A DNA stretch of 64,000 nucleotides from CAZSDP01 sp964605665 (GCA_964605665.1 CAZSDP010000005.1:1-64000); one strand, 5' to 3'; shown: positions 24,201 to 32,882, counted from the first letter of the stretch. Notes: a model not told the origin generated them from the letters alone. Numbers and translations are program-made.

Positions 24201-25768
24201 CCGTGGCGGGAGGCGCCCCGGACTTCTTCCAGCCGACCCTCTTGGCCGGGGGGATCACCTTGGGCGTGATCTACGACTTCTCGACCACCGGCGGTGGACT
24301 GGGGGAGACCCTCGAGTTCACGACCGTGCAGCCGGTCTTCGAGGTCACCTTCGACCTCTCCGGCGCGCTCGCCGGTTCGAGGGCGACGGTGACGACGCCC
24401 CTGACTTTCCCGGCAGATCTCGGGAGTCCCGTGGTCGAGAACTTGGTGACGATCGCGACCTCCCCGGGCGTGAACGAAGTCGTCACTGCCGCTGGCGTCG
24501 AGGGCACGATCACGCTCTCTCCCGGCGCGCCCCCGTTCGAGTTCTCGGTCGCTGACGCGACGGGCGGCTACTCGCTGAGCGGGGATGGCTCGCTGACGAC
24601 GCGCGCCTCGATCGCGCAGGTCGACGGTGGGGCGGTCATCACCACCGCAGGCTTCTCGATGGCGATCGAATGCGACCCCGCTTATCTCGCGGCGACCGGC
24701 GTGACCCCGGTCGGGGCGCTCGCGGCTCTCGATTCGGGGAACGGCCCCGGCTTCTTCGAGCCGTCGATCGTCACGAGTGGGTTCACACTCGGGGTCATCT
24801 ACGACTTCGCCCCCGGGGGACCGGGCTCCGGTGAAACCCTCGGGTTCGCCACGGGGACCGAGGTGATCGAGGTGACTTACACGGTCACCGCAACCCTCGG
24901 CGGCTCGGTGGTGACCACTCCGCTCTCGTTCTCGGACGATCTCGGTTCGCCGACAGTCGAGAACCTGGTCACCGACGACACGGGGACCTTCGCGGTCGCG
25001 GGAGTGTCCGGTGTCGTCACGCTCGAGCCGGAGGCGCCGCCGTTCCTCTTCACGGCGGCGGATCGAACCGTCTCCGGATCCACTTTCTGCACCGATCTGA
25101 GCATTGCTCAAGTGGCGGGAACCGCGATCGAGACCGCGGGCTTCCAAATGTCGATCGTCCACGACCCGGCGGTGCTCAGCGCCCAGGGGGCGAGCGAAGC
25201 TCCGCTTCTCGCTGCGTTGAACGGGGGCGCTGGAGCGGATTTCTTCACCGCGACGGTTCTCGCGAACGGCATCACCATTGGCGCGATCTACTCGAACGAT
25301 CTCTCGGAAACGATCTTCTACACGTCGGAGTCGACGGTGGTCGAAGCGTGCTACGACGTGCTCGTCGCGAGTGGTTCGACGGCGACGACCTCTCTCGACT
25401 TTGCGCCGAACGGGATGCCGCTCATCGAGAATCTGGTCACCAGTGCGACCACGGTTCATGCGGCAGAAGGCCAGAGTGCGACGATCGAGCTCGTGCCGGA
25501 ACCGGAGTTCATTCGCTCCGACTGCAACAGCGACGGTCAGCTGAACATCGCCGACGGGATCTTCACGCTGAACTTCCTCTTCCTCGGGGGTTCGCAGGGG
25601 TCCTGCAACGCGGCGTGTGACGCGAACTCCGACGGAGTCATCGACACCGCGGATGCCATCTTCACCTTCACCTACCAGTTCTCGGACGGTGCGCCGCCGA
25701 CCGCGCCGTTCCCGAGCTGCGGGCCGAGCCCCAGCGGGGAGAGCTGCAACTCGAACCCGGGCTGTTAG
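21290..25768 (+). CDS. giant exported protein: lamin-tail-like, choice-of-anchor-I propeller, cohesin-like repeats, dockerin-like tail
   Basis: 1492 residues. The ATG at 21290 has a GAGGAGG site upstream and begins a proper signal peptide (RALFAFALSFAMCALSAANLWA). Domain order: a lamin-tail-like domain (VAINEVRIDQGGADNDEFFELRG), a short Asp/Cys-rich motif (NGIDDDGDNAVDCADSDC) as in fungal/planctomycete surface proteins, then a beta-propeller of the choice-of-anchor-I type (about 265-760: AITANEGE, LLTANEGDDRGE, AANEVSGTT). Four cohesin-like beta domains follow (about 770-1400), three recurring with PFEF and LGSPVVENLVT. The protein ends in the dockerin-like tail (RSDCNSDGQLNIADGI, DANSDGVIDTADAI). 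Likely a secreted or wall-bound calcium-binding scaffold. Upstream frame extension to 20606 runs through a transposase remnant and is rejected. Confidence 0.85.
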   Translation: MRIPCLCKSQRALFAFALSFAMCALSAANLWAGGGVAINEVRIDQGGADNDEFFELRGSPGESLENFAYIVIGDGTGGSGVIESVTDLSGHALDANGFFVVAEGTFSIGVAGLTATLNFENSDNVTHLLVVLDPLATAPATGDDLDADDNGVLDVDEGGPAPWVGILDSVSLVENLDVPASGEFFYSPTVVGPDGTFVPGTAWRCGNGWVIGDFDLSLMTNTPGAENTCPSEDCTNGIDDDGDNAVDCADSDCFGELICIAPGPEGPRYGIEPIGTYATGVFDGSAAEIVAYDARSGSVFVTNSDAGSIDALSLAPSGALTLTGSLLTTGSPTHVRIWDDGVESFVVASVPNADGNLGGTVEVLTTAGVPVASYPVGVLPDMVFITSTDLAITANEGEPTGTGDPEGSVSIVDLTTGVVTPVSFTSFDGTEAALRAAGVRIFPGVSASVDLEPEYIAVSPDNSTAYAICQEQNAVAVIDIATATATAIVPLGTKDHSVMANAMDASDRDDTVNITTWPVRGMYMPDSAVAFEANGSVYLLTANEGDDRGENERVSSLTLDATAFPNAAELQLPENLGRLSVSSIDGDIDNDGEYEELYSYGARSFSIFDMTAGGALTYDSGSQLERVIEDREFFQFGSTNDENGSFDSRSDAKGPEPEAATIGTLNGRTLAFIGAERQGGIAIYDVTDPNAVRFHSYANNRDFGGDAEQGTAGDLGVEGLVFVPASDNPTGEPILIAANEVSGTTTVFRIVDLPVTELRIGSDFAPSGGEVELSVFLDTYLGDATAWSYGACHDPSILDLVSVADGSDLPGVPAGSTQFNQISVTPVGFTVAVVVCFEACVALTEGYDAELNVATYDVNGAVGVTTSVQFCETIGSPVVENVVSVGSLTFSPATLDGAVEITDPEPPFEFAVLDGAGTYSNSGLGTVATSVTLAQVDGGAPLATTGFSVAIGCEASQLTPVAVDPAGVLLTVAGGAPDFFQPTLLAGGITLGVIYDFSTTGGGLGETLEFTTVQPVFEVTFDLSGALAGSRATVTTPLTFPADLGSPVVENLVTIATSPGVNEVVTAAGVEGTITLSPGAPPFEFSVADATGGYSLSGDGSLTTRASIAQVDGGAVITTAGFSMAIECDPAYLAATGVTPVGALAALDSGNGPGFFEPSIVTSGFTLGVIYDFAPGGPGSGETLGFATGTEVIEVTYTVTATLGGSVVTTPLSFSDDLGSPTVENLVTDDTGTFAVAGVSGVVTLEPEAPPFLFTAADRTVSGSTFCTDLSIAQVAGTAIETAGFQMSIVHDPAVLSAQGASEAPLLAALNGGAGADFFTATVLANGITIGAIYSNDLSETIFYTSESTVVEACYDVLVASGSTATTSLDFAPNGMPLIENLVTSATTVHAAEGQSATIELVPEPEFIRSDCNSDGQLNIADGIFTLNFLFLGGSQGSCNAACDANSDGVIDTADAIFTFTYQFSDGAPPTAPFPSCGPSPSGESCNSNPGC

Positions 25769-26468
25769 AAGTCCGCGGCACAGACTCTTCGCGTCCCTCT
25801 TGCATTCAAGATTCAGACCCCTCGACTGTTCCGCGAGCCCTGGGCGGCTCAAGGATCGGTCGGGGGGGCTGATCCACCGAACGAGTCACGGACGTGAGTT
25901 GCGCGGCCGGGCTCTGCGCGCTTGGACTTCACCTCCTTGCCTCCACTTTCGAGGGGTCTTCCCTGCCCCATAGGCGTCTCCCGACGCCGACTCCTTTCGG
26001 TCTTCCCGAACCCAGCGGGAAGTCTGACCTCGTGCTGGGGGGGGAGACGCGTTCCCCGCGCGACTCCCCCCCGTCCGGAGGGCGGGACCCTCGGGTCTCC
26101 GTGGGCGCCCGCCGATCGACCGCGACGCCGAGCGACCTCGGCACATCCGGAGGCGCTGCTCTTCCTCCCGCTCTCTATCCTGAATCCTTCGCGAGCCAAG
26201 GGTCTTGATCCACCAGATGAGAGTCGTGTTGATCTCGTCCTCGATCTTCGAAGTCTTCCGGTCCTCTGAGTGAGTTCCTGATGACGAGGCACCCGAATCA
26301 AGGACGAGGACTCCGGTTGGGCCCAGGCGGCTTCTCCGCACATCGCCGAGGGGCTCATCGTGAATCCCTGCCATATGAACAAGCTTGAGTTGCCTGCAGG
26401 GTCTGTTTCGCGATTGCGCTGGTTCGGGATGATGCCCGCGCCGTCGAGCGATGTGCGACTTCGAAGAC
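25769..26468. other. 700-bp G+C-rich gap with no supported gene
   Basis: Lies between the giant exported protein and the 3' end of the Bat operon, which converge here. Overlapping frames on both strands reach 104-232 codons, but none shows a domain, signal or ribosome site; they are Arg/Ser/Pro-rich as expected from G+C-rich non-coding DNA. A decayed insertion is possible. Confidence 0.5.
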
Positions 26469-27767
26469 CTAAGAACTGGGCCCTGGATTGAGCCGAAGTG
26501 CGCTCCGACGGACTCGTCGCTGGTTCGGTGTCGGGCACACCTGCCACAAGCGCTGGAGATCACTCGTCGTCGGCGGCTCCCCTTCGCCGTACGCGTGCGC
26601 CATCAGCGCGGCGCAGATGGCGCGGAGTTGCGGATCGGCCGCGCAGGCAGTGCTGAGTTGCCACTCGTCATGCTCGGCCATGCGCTGGTAGAGGAGAGCG
26701 AGGCAGCGGCGGCTGTCCTGCTGCCCCGCCGCCCGCAGGAAGTCCGCTCGGGTGCGACGGTGGCCTCGCCACACCGCGAGATGATTCCGCAAGGAGTGGA
26801 CCGCGGTTGTTCGGAGGAGCCTTCGAACCAGGGAGAGGCCGAGCGCGGCGCTGAGCACCGCCAGCCCCCATGACCACGGATTCCCCTTCTCACCTCCGGG
26901 CTCCGAGGTGGCAGTGGTGCGCGGTGTCGCGGCGCCCGCCACGTCCAGAGTACGGCCGGGCAGGTCGATTTGTTCGACCGCACCGGTCTCCAGGTTGAAC
27001 CAGACGATGCGGTCTCCCGGGATGGTATGGGTCCCTCCGGTCTCGAGGGTGAACACCACGCGCTCCTCGCGGGTGCCCTCGAGCGACCCGCGCACACTCT
27101 TGTCTCTGACCCGTGGTGGCGCATGGTACGCCTGGACCCCGTCGAGCTCGATCGCAGGAGACGTGGGGATCGCCATCGCCGGCACATCCTGGATCGTGGA
27201 GCGTCGGATCCGCGTGACGGCATCTCCGACCTGGTACGTCTCCAAGACGCCTTCCCACGACTCCTCGATCTCGAACGCGGTCGCCGCGACCCAGGAGTCC
27301 AGGCCTTCCGTCCCCGGAGGCGCTTCGATATTCAGGGGCGGCACCGGGAGTTGGATCTCTCCCTCCACGACACCGTGGGTCTCGGTGTCCACGGAGATGA
27401 AGGTGGTCACCGCCGGGGGGCGCAGGGTCCCGGTACGCTCGGCATAGAGTCGGAAGCTCCAGCTCTGGAACGACCAGGTGTCACCCTCCCGGCGCCGCGT
27501 CTCATTGAACGCGAACTTCGAGCTGGGGCGGACCAAAGTCCCCGGCACCGTGAAGTCGCGCACGCGGGTGCCTCGCTTGAACCAGCGCGCGGTGCCGACC
27601 TCCACGGCAATCTCGACCGGCGCCTTCTGCAAGTGGGGTGCGGGAGTCTTCACCACGACCCGGGCTTCCAGCTCCCCCGAGGCGATGAGACCTTCGATCG
27701 TCTCGCCCCGCGCGACTCCGGCAATCACCAGTACCAGGAAGAGAGACGGGAGCGTTCCACGGTGCAT
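26469..27767 (-). CDS. BatD-like membrane protein
   Basis: 432 residues from the ATG at 27767, where MHRGTLPSLFLVLVIAGVARG is a signal peptide; the frame opens 30 codons earlier inside the previous gene. The periplasmic part is beta-rich, with paired Ig-like BatD segments (VVVKTPAPHLQKAPVEIAVEV; YEVGDAVTRIRRS-like YQVGDAVTRIRRS). One TM helix follows near 330 (PWSWGLAVLSAALGLSLV), then a cytosolic helical tail. It closes the MoxR-DUF58-DUF4381-vWA-vWA-TPR-BatD operon, a set linked to envelope integrity and stress tolerance in Bacteroidetes and other phyla. Its start overlaps the stop of the TPR gene by 1 nt (TGATG). Confidence 0.8.
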   Translation of the reverse strand: MHRGTLPSLFLVLVIAGVARGETIEGLIASGELEARVVVKTPAPHLQKAPVEIAVEVGTARWFKRGTRVRDFTVPGTLVRPSSKFAFNETRRREGDTWSFQSWSFRLYAERTGTLRPPAVTTFISVDTETHGVVEGEIQLPVPPLNIEAPPGTEGLDSWVAATAFEIEESWEGVLETYQVGDAVTRIRRSTIQDVPAMAIPTSPAIELDGVQAYHAPPRVRDKSVRGSLEGTREERVVFTLETGGTHTIPGDRIVWFNLETGAVEQIDLPGRTLDVAGAATPRTTATSEPGGEKGNPWSWGLAVLSAALGLSLVRRLLRTTAVHSLRNHLAVWRGHRRTRADFLRAAGQQDSRRCLALLYQRMAEHDEWQLSTACAADPQLRAICAALMAHAYGEGEPPTTSDLQRLWQVCPTPNQRRVRRSALRLNPGPSS

Positions 27768-28441
27768 CAGCGCTTCTCTACTTCTTCCTGCTCGAGCTGG
27801 AGGTAGAACTTGGTGGCGAGGAACTCCGCGGGATCCCGCTGGATCTGCCGCAGCCACATTTCTGTGAGGCCAGGGTCCTGGAGCAGCTGGTCGGCGCTGT
27901 ACTGCTCGAGCTCCATCGTGAGTTGCCGCTCATCGCCCTCGGAGGATTCCGCGCCCTCCTGCGGCTTCCTCTCGGCCTCACCGTTTTCACTCAGCTGGCT
28001 CTCGGACAATTGTTGATTGGCCTCGATCAACGCTTTCACGATGGGGAGGTTCACGGCCGGTGCGGGATGATCGGGGAAACGGCTCGCCAGTTCCTCGTAG
28101 GCACGCTTCGCGGGGACGTAGTCACGCTGATGGGCCAGCGCATTGGCGCGTGCCAGCAGAGATTCCGCGTCCTGGTACTGCGAGAAGTAGCGTTCGGCGG
28201 TGGCGAAATCTTGCCCGGCGTACAGGCTGAACCCCCGCCATCGCGGATCCTCGAATGCACGTGATGCGCGCTCGTAGTCCCCGAACCGGAACCACAAGCT
28301 CCCCTGTTGATCGGGCGTGAGCCAGAGATCCACGAAGGCCTGGGGACTCGCGACGATCCAGACGACGGCGGTCAGCACCAGGGCCAGCCGCAGCCGGCGT
28401 CTGCGCGACGGACCGTCCTGCTGCGTGAGGAAGCTCACCAT
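27767..28441 (-). CDS. TPR membrane protein of the Bat operon (BatC/E-like)
   Basis: 224 residues from ATG 28441, the first residues overlapping the vWA gene end by 7 nt. A TM helix near 18-36 (RLALVLTAVVWIVASPQAFVDL) precedes TPR-like helices (LWFRFGDYERASRAFEDPRW, YAGQDFATAERYFSQYQDAESLLARANALAHQRDY). A charged tail contains Gln/Glu-rich segments (QLSESQLSENGEAERKPQ). In Bat operons a TPR protein follows BatB and is thought to scaffold the complex; the role here is inferred from position and repeats. Confidence 0.8.
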   Translation of the reverse strand: MVSFLTQQDGPSRRRRLRLALVLTAVVWIVASPQAFVDLWLTPDQQGSLWFRFGDYERASRAFEDPRWRGFSLYAGQDFATAERYFSQYQDAESLLARANALAHQRDYVPAKRAYEELASRFPDHPAPAVNLPIVKALIEANQQLSESQLSENGEAERKPQEGAESSEGDERQLTMELEQYSADQLLQDPGLTEMWLRQIQRDPAEFLATKFYLQLEQEEVEKR

Positions 28442-29409
28442 CGGAGTGCCCACCCCTTCCGGAACCAGAGCAGGAAGAGCACCACGATCGGTCCGACGAA
28501 GGGGTACCCACCATCCACCCACGGTCGCGAACTGTCATCGCTGAGTTCGAAGTGTCGATCGACACGCCGAAGGATCTGACGCACGTCCTCGTCGTCCGCC
28601 GAAACCCGCTGGTAAGTTCCCCCGGCGGCATCGGCCAGGGCTTCGAGCGCGGTCTCCTGGAGCGGCAACGCTGAACTCTCGAGACCCCGTACGGCATCCT
28701 TGTCGAGTTCCTCCTGCGTCTTGCCCGTCCCCCAGACGACGACCTGGATATCGGGCTCGTCGCGCAGGACGCGGAACGCATCGACCGAGGGTTCCGTCGC
28801 GCCATCGCCCACGATCAGCAGCGTCCCCCCGCCGTCACGGAGGAGGTCGCGTGCCATCGGTAGGATCGTGTCCGGGGCCTTACCGCGCCGCGGCAGCATG
28901 CCGACCCGCAGTGCATCGAGGTAGTGCAGCAGGACGCTCGCGTCATCGGAGAGCGGCAACACCGTGTGGCCCGAACCGGCGTAGGCCACCAGCGCGGTGT
29001 ACGCATCCCCGCGAGCGCGGGCGAGCTCCAGGATCTTGCTCCGGGCCCGTTGTAGCCGATCGGGCTGCAGGTCCCGGCCGCCCATCGAATCGCCGAGGTC
29101 CACGGCGATCACCAACGACGCCGCATCCACGGAGAAGGGGGACTCTCCTCGGGTCCAGCTGGGCCCCGCCAGGGCCACCACCAGGAGCGGGACGACCAGG
29201 ACCGAGACCCACAGCGGCGAGAACAGCTGCCGCTGATTCCCCGGCACCACCATCCGCGGCAGGAGATGCGGCGCGATCACCGGCTGCCACTGCCGTCCTA
29301 GGTCGCCCGAACGCCACTGCAGATAGGTGATCAGCGCGAAGGGAACGAGCAGCAGGAACCACGCGGGGCGCAGGAAGTGGAGGTGGTTGAAGAGCGCCAG
29401 GTCAGACAT
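28435..29409 (-). CDS. BatB-like vWA membrane protein with altered MIDAS
   Basis: 324 residues from ATG 29409, which overlaps the BatA stop. Two N-terminal TM helices (PAWFLLLVPFALITYL; PLWVSVLVVPLLVVALAG) are followed by a von Willebrand A domain (98-290) and a C-terminal TM helix (PIVVLFLLWFRKGWAL). The metal site reads DLGDSM at 104-109 instead of DxSxS, so the first Ser ligand is replaced by Gly. The later TEPS and DEPD segments could still help. This may be a non-metal-binding partner of BatA, whose site is intact. The start differs from the longer open frame, which runs back to 29775 within batA. Confidence 0.85.
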   Translation of the reverse strand: MSDLALFNHLHFLRPAWFLLLVPFALITYLQWRSGDLGRQWQPVIAPHLLPRMVVPGNQRQLFSPLWVSVLVVPLLVVALAGPSWTRGESPFSVDAASLVIAVDLGDSMGGRDLQPDRLQRARSKILELARARGDAYTALVAYAGSGHTVLPLSDDASVLLHYLDALRVGMLPRRGKAPDTILPMARDLLRDGGGTLLIVGDGATEPSVDAFRVLRDEPDIQVVVWGTGKTQEELDKDAVRGLESSALPLQETALEALADAAGGTYQRVSADDEDVRQILRRVDRHFELSDDSSRPWVDGGYPFVGPIVVLFLLWFRKGWALRW

Positions 29410-30394
29410 CGACCGCCCTTCGCTTCCGGCGCGCGACGAGTGCGAACAGCGGCATCGCCGTGACGTAGAGCACCGCAAAGCCAGCCAGGGGGACATGGAA
29501 CATGGCACTGCGGGGTCGATAGGAGAGGCTGTCGTAGTTCGCCGGTTCCAGGTCATCGATGCGTCGGTACGTCTCGAGGAGTGCGTCCCGATCGGTGGCA
29601 ACGTAGCTGCCCCCGCCCGTGATCCGCGCGACCGCTTCCAGAGTCTCCATGTCGAGGGCCTGTTCGCCCACGGTGGCCGGATCGCCCACGGCGACAGTGT
29701 AAATGGTGACGCCCTCGACCTTCGCCACCTCGGCGGCATCCAGGGGGGGCACCCGGCTCCCCGTGTCATTGCCATCGGTGAGGACGATCAGGACCCGGTT
29801 CTCGGTCTTCGACTTGCGGAAGTGCGCGATGGCGAGCCCGATGGCATCGCCGAGCGCCGTGCTGGGGCCGGCCATGTTCACGATGCTCTCATCGAGAAGG
29901 GCCAGCCATGTCTCGTGATCGTCGGTGAAGGGCGCTTGGAGGTAGGCCGCGTTGCCGAACACGATCAGCCCCAGCCGATCTCCATCGCGGCCGGCGACGA
30001 ACTCCTCGAGCACGTCCTTCGCCACGCTCAGTCGGTCGGTCTCCGCACCCGTCGCATCGCGGAAGTCCGTCGCGTCCATCGAGCCCGACAGATCGACCGC
30101 CAGCATGAGGTCCCGCGCAGTCTTCTCGAGTTGGACCGGTTCGCCGACCCACTCGGGTCGAGCGAGGGCACCGACGAGCAGACCCCAGCCGACCAGGCTG
30201 GCGACGGCCTGGATCGTCAGGCGCTTGCGGACACTCGCACCGGCGCGCGGGGTCTCTTCGCTCAGGGCCACCAGCCGCTGGAAGTAGGGCACCTGGAGCG
30301 AGTCACGACTCTCTCGGTGCGGTGGTGCGAGCCAGCGGATCAGGGCGGGCGCGAGAAGCAGGAGGAACGCCCAGGGCTCGGTGAACTCAAGCAT
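29402..30394 (-). CDS. BatA-like vWA membrane protein
   Basis: 330 residues. TM helices at about 8-22 (AFLLLLAPALIRWLAP) and 63-80 (AVASLVGWGLLVGALARP) precede the vWA domain (95-290) with an intact MIDAS, DLSGSM at 101-106, LTDGNDTGS later, and a conserved Thr region (GPSTALGDAIGLA). A TM helix closes the protein (VPLAGFAVLYVTAMPLFALVA). Such proteins bind partners through the Mg2+ site on the periplasmic or cytosolic face of the inner membrane. It overlaps both neighbours (DUF4381 upstream, BatB downstream), so the operon is translationally coupled. Confidence 0.9.
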   Translation of the reverse strand: MLEFTEPWAFLLLLAPALIRWLAPPHRESRDSLQVPYFQRLVALSEETPRAGASVRKRLTIQAVASLVGWGLLVGALARPEWVGEPVQLEKTARDLMLAVDLSGSMDATDFRDATGAETDRLSVAKDVLEEFVAGRDGDRLGLIVFGNAAYLQAPFTDDHETWLALLDESIVNMAGPSTALGDAIGLAIAHFRKSKTENRVLIVLTDGNDTGSRVPPLDAAEVAKVEGVTIYTVAVGDPATVGEQALDMETLEAVARITGGGSYVATDRDALLETYRRIDDLEPANYDSLSYRPRSAMFHVPLAGFAVLYVTAMPLFALVARRKRRAVDV

Positions 30395-30890
30395 GGGGCC
30401 CCCGGTGCTGCTGGATCCAACCCTCCATCGCCGCGATCAACGCCTCCGTGTCGAGCCCCTCCGTGTCATCGAGTGGCGCATAGGCGAGATGCTGGAGGTC
30501 CCCTACGGGCAGGCGCTCCTGATCGGGGGCCAAGTCCGCGAGTGCCGCTGCGTACGCGTCGCCCTGCAGTCCGGCCAGGGCGTCCCGACCGACCGCTGCG
30601 ATGGCGGTCGCCCGGAGCAACGGCGCAAGTTCACGGGCCGCTTCGCGCGCCCCCGCACTCAGGCGTTCCCGGATCGTTGCCAGTCGCGCCAGGGCATCGC
30701 GACGATAGCGGTTGCGCAGGAATCGCTGCCGGCGTCGCCAGTGCGCCCGCAACAGCAGTCCGACCAAGGCCAGGAGCAGGATCCACCAGCCCGGTGTGGC
30801 GGGGATCAGGGAGATCGGCTCGGGAAACTCCGGCTCGATGATCGTGCGGAGGGATGGGTTTCCCCAGCCCGGATCGAAGCTCCCGCTCAT
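30387..30890 (-). CDS. DUF4381 family membrane protein
   Basis: 167 residues. A single TM helix (WWILLLALVGLLLRAHW, about 35-52) is preceded by the Pro-rich IIEPEFPEPISLIPATPGWW that typifies DUF4381 proteins; a basic helical domain follows (RRRQRFLRNRYRRDALARL). These small proteins sit between the DUF58 and vWA genes in Bat-type operons. The function is unknown; position suggests linking the AAA/DUF58 part to the membrane vWA pair. Start and stop overlap the neighbours by 4 and 8 nt. Confidence 0.85.
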   Translation of the reverse strand: MSGSFDPGWGNPSLRTIIEPEFPEPISLIPATPGWWILLLALVGLLLRAHWRRRQRFLRNRYRRDALARLATIRERLSAGAREAARELAPLLRATAIAAVGRDALAGLQGDAYAAALADLAPDQERLPVGDLQHLAYAPLDDTEGLDTEALIAAMEGWIQQHRGPHA

Positions 30891-31852
30891 GCTCGGGCTC
30901 CCAGGGCCCGGAGCAGTTGCTGCAGTGGGTCACCGACGGTGTCGACCTCGATCAGGGGTAGTCCGAAGCGCCGCAGAGCCTCGCGCATGTGCTCGACGTG
31001 TTGGAGATAACTCTCCTCGAAACGCGTCTGCAGGGTCTGGCGAGTACCCGACACCACGATCTGCATCTCCCCGTCCGAGACCACGAGCTCGTCGAGGGGA
31101 GGGAGCTCGCGTTCCGCCGGGTCGAACACGTTGATCGCGATCACATCGTTGTGCAGCGACAGGAGCTTCAGCAGCTCGTCGCTGCGCCCATCCCAGCCGA
31201 ACCCATCGCCGATGTAGAGCACCAACGCATTGTGGCCGACGTGCCGGAGGAGGGCGTCGAGAGCGGTGTTGAGCTGCTCGGCACTCGCTGGGGTGCCTGC
31301 CGTGAGCGCCGCGTTCGCGGTCTCGAGTCGGCGGAGGATCCGCATCACTCCTTCGCGACTGCGGCGGGGGGTGAAGTGATCGCAGTGTTGATCGTCGAAG
31401 ACCAGGGCGCCCACGCGATCGCCCACGCCCAGGACCCGCCAGGCCGCCAGTGCGGCGATCTCCGCAGCCACCGCCGACTTCATGGCCCGCTGGCTGCCGA
31501 AGAACATGCTGACCCGCTGGTCCACCAGGAGAGTGACCTGTCGCTCTCGCTCCTCGGTGTAGACGCGGACGTGGGGTTTGCCTGTGCGGTTGGTGACCTT
31601 CCAGTCCATGGTGCGGATGTCATCCCCCGGGCGGTAGTGCCGCAGTTCCTCGAAGTCGAGGCCGCGTCCCCGGAGGCGTGATGCGTGTCGTCCGCTCAGA
31701 ATGCTGCGCGCGGGCTGGCGGGGGAGGAACGAGAATCCGCGCGCCGCGAACTCGAGGGCGCGCAGGTGCGCGAGGCTGACGGCGACCCGGTCATCCGGCG
31801 CGGCTTCCGGCTGCGACGACCGGGCTCGGAACCAGTCCATCGGCCTGCTCAT
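30887..31852 (-). CDS. DUF58 protein of the Bat operon
   Basis: 321 residues from ATG 31852, which overlaps the MoxR stop (ATGA); the open frame starts 58 codons earlier with an Arg-rich stretch that is not credible. The DUF58 signature is clear: SGRHASRLRGRGLDFEELRHYRPGDDIRTMDW, followed by RTGKPHVRVYTEERE. A vWA-like fold follows (TLLVDQRVSMFFGS, VLYIGDGFG). DUF58 proteins are the usual partners of MoxR AAA ATPases. Cytosolic, no TM helix. Confidence 0.92.
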   Translation of the reverse strand: MSRPMDWFRARSSQPEAAPDDRVAVSLAHLRALEFAARGFSFLPRQPARSILSGRHASRLRGRGLDFEELRHYRPGDDIRTMDWKVTNRTGKPHVRVYTEERERQVTLLVDQRVSMFFGSQRAMKSAVAAEIAALAAWRVLGVGDRVGALVFDDQHCDHFTPRRSREGVMRILRRLETANAALTAGTPASAEQLNTALDALLRHVGHNALVLYIGDGFGWDGRSDELLKLLSLHNDVIAINVFDPAERELPPLDELVVSDGEMQIVVSGTRQTLQTRFEESYLQHVEHMREALRRFGLPLIEVDTVGDPLQQLLRALGARA

Positions 31853-32823
31853 GCGACGGCGACTTGCTTCAGGATCTCGTCCACGACGGAATCGGCCGTG
31901 ACCGACTCCGCAAGGGCGTCGTAGCTGAGGATCAACCGGTGCCGGAGGACCGCGTGTGCGACGCCACGAACGTCGTCGGGGGTCACGTAGTCGCGGCCCG
32001 CGAGCCACGCGGCCGCGCGGGCACACTTGTCCAGGGCGAGACTCGCCCGGGGGCTCGACCCCACCCGGATCCAGTCCTCGAGTCGCGACCCCGTATGACG
32101 CGCGGGGTCCCGGGTCGCCATCACCAGGGCGACGATGTACTGGTCGATGTTCGGTGACACCTTGGTGGCCGCCACGGCCTTGCGTGCCGCGAACACGACC
32201 TCCTGCGAGAAGCGCGGTTCCTCCGCCGCGTTCCCCGCCTCCTCGCCGCGGACGAGACGGATGATGCCTTCCTCGGCCGCATCGTCGGGGTAGTCGACGT
32301 TGGTCTTCATGATGAAGCGGTCCATCTGCGCTTCCGGCAGGGGATAGGTCCCCTCCTGCTCGATCGGGTTCTGGGTGGCGAGCACCATGAACAGCGGCGG
32401 GAGCTCGTAGCTTCGACCCGCGACGGTCACCGTCCGCTCCTCCATCGCCTCGAGCAGCGCCGCCTGTACCTTGGCGGGTGCCCGGTTGATCTCATCGGCC
32501 AGCACGATGTTGTTGAACACCGGGCCTTCCTGGAACTGCAGCAGCTGCCGACCCTCCACCTCCTGATAGACCTCGTTCCCGGTCACATCCGAAGGCAGGA
32601 GGTCCGGGGTGAACTGGATGCGCCCCAGACTGGCCTCGAGGCAGCGCGTCAGGCACTTGACCGAACGGGTCTTCGCAGTCCCGGGCAGACCTTCCAGCAG
32701 TACGTTGCCGTTGGTCAGCAGGGAGAGCAGCAACGTCTTCACGACGTGCTCTTGGCCGATGACGGCGCGGTTGATGGCGTCGTCGAGCGCCTGGAACGCT
32801 TCCCGGGGGGTGTCGCTCTGCAT
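31849..32823 (-). CDS. MoxR-family AAA ATPase
   Basis: 324 residues from ATG 32823, chosen because GAGGAG lies seven bases upstream and MQSDTPREAFQALDDAI is the normal MoxR N-terminus. Walker A is GLPGTAKT (45-52); Walker B is in NIVLADEINRAPAKVQAALLEAMEE, the family hallmark; sensor ATQNPIEQEGTYPLPEAQMDRF is complete. C-terminal lid: GSSPRASLALDKCARAAA. A chaperone-like ATPase that acts with the vWA proteins encoded downstream. It is the first gene of the seven-gene Bat operon, and about 60 bp separate it from the DUF1254 gene upstream on the same strand. Confidence 0.95.
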   Translation of the reverse strand: MQSDTPREAFQALDDAINRAVIGQEHVVKTLLLSLLTNGNVLLEGLPGTAKTRSVKCLTRCLEASLGRIQFTPDLLPSDVTGNEVYQEVEGRQLLQFQEGPVFNNIVLADEINRAPAKVQAALLEAMEERTVTVAGRSYELPPLFMVLATQNPIEQEGTYPLPEAQMDRFIMKTNVDYPDDAAEEGIIRLVRGEEAGNAAEEPRFSQEVVFAARKAVAATKVSPNIDQYIVALVMATRDPARHTGSRLEDWIRVGSSPRASLALDKCARAAAWLAGRDYVTPDDVRGVAHAVLRHRLILSYDALAESVTADSVVDEILKQVAVA

Positions 32824-32882
32824 GAGTGTGCTCCTCGAGCGAGGGGGGCCGGTCGGCCCCCCTCGTCCACAGTCTGGAGAAG

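Noticed and set aside
21212..25852. 1546-codon open frame on the - strand
   Set aside because: It is entirely antisense to the giant exported protein, and its product is almost all Arg/Asp/Glu/Gly with no domain or signal. High G+C removes stop codons in that frame.
25849..26563. 225- and 232-codon - strand frames between the giant protein and BatD
   Set aside because: Arg/Ser-rich without domains, in a G+C-rich gap; two overlapping frames cannot both be genes and neither is supported.
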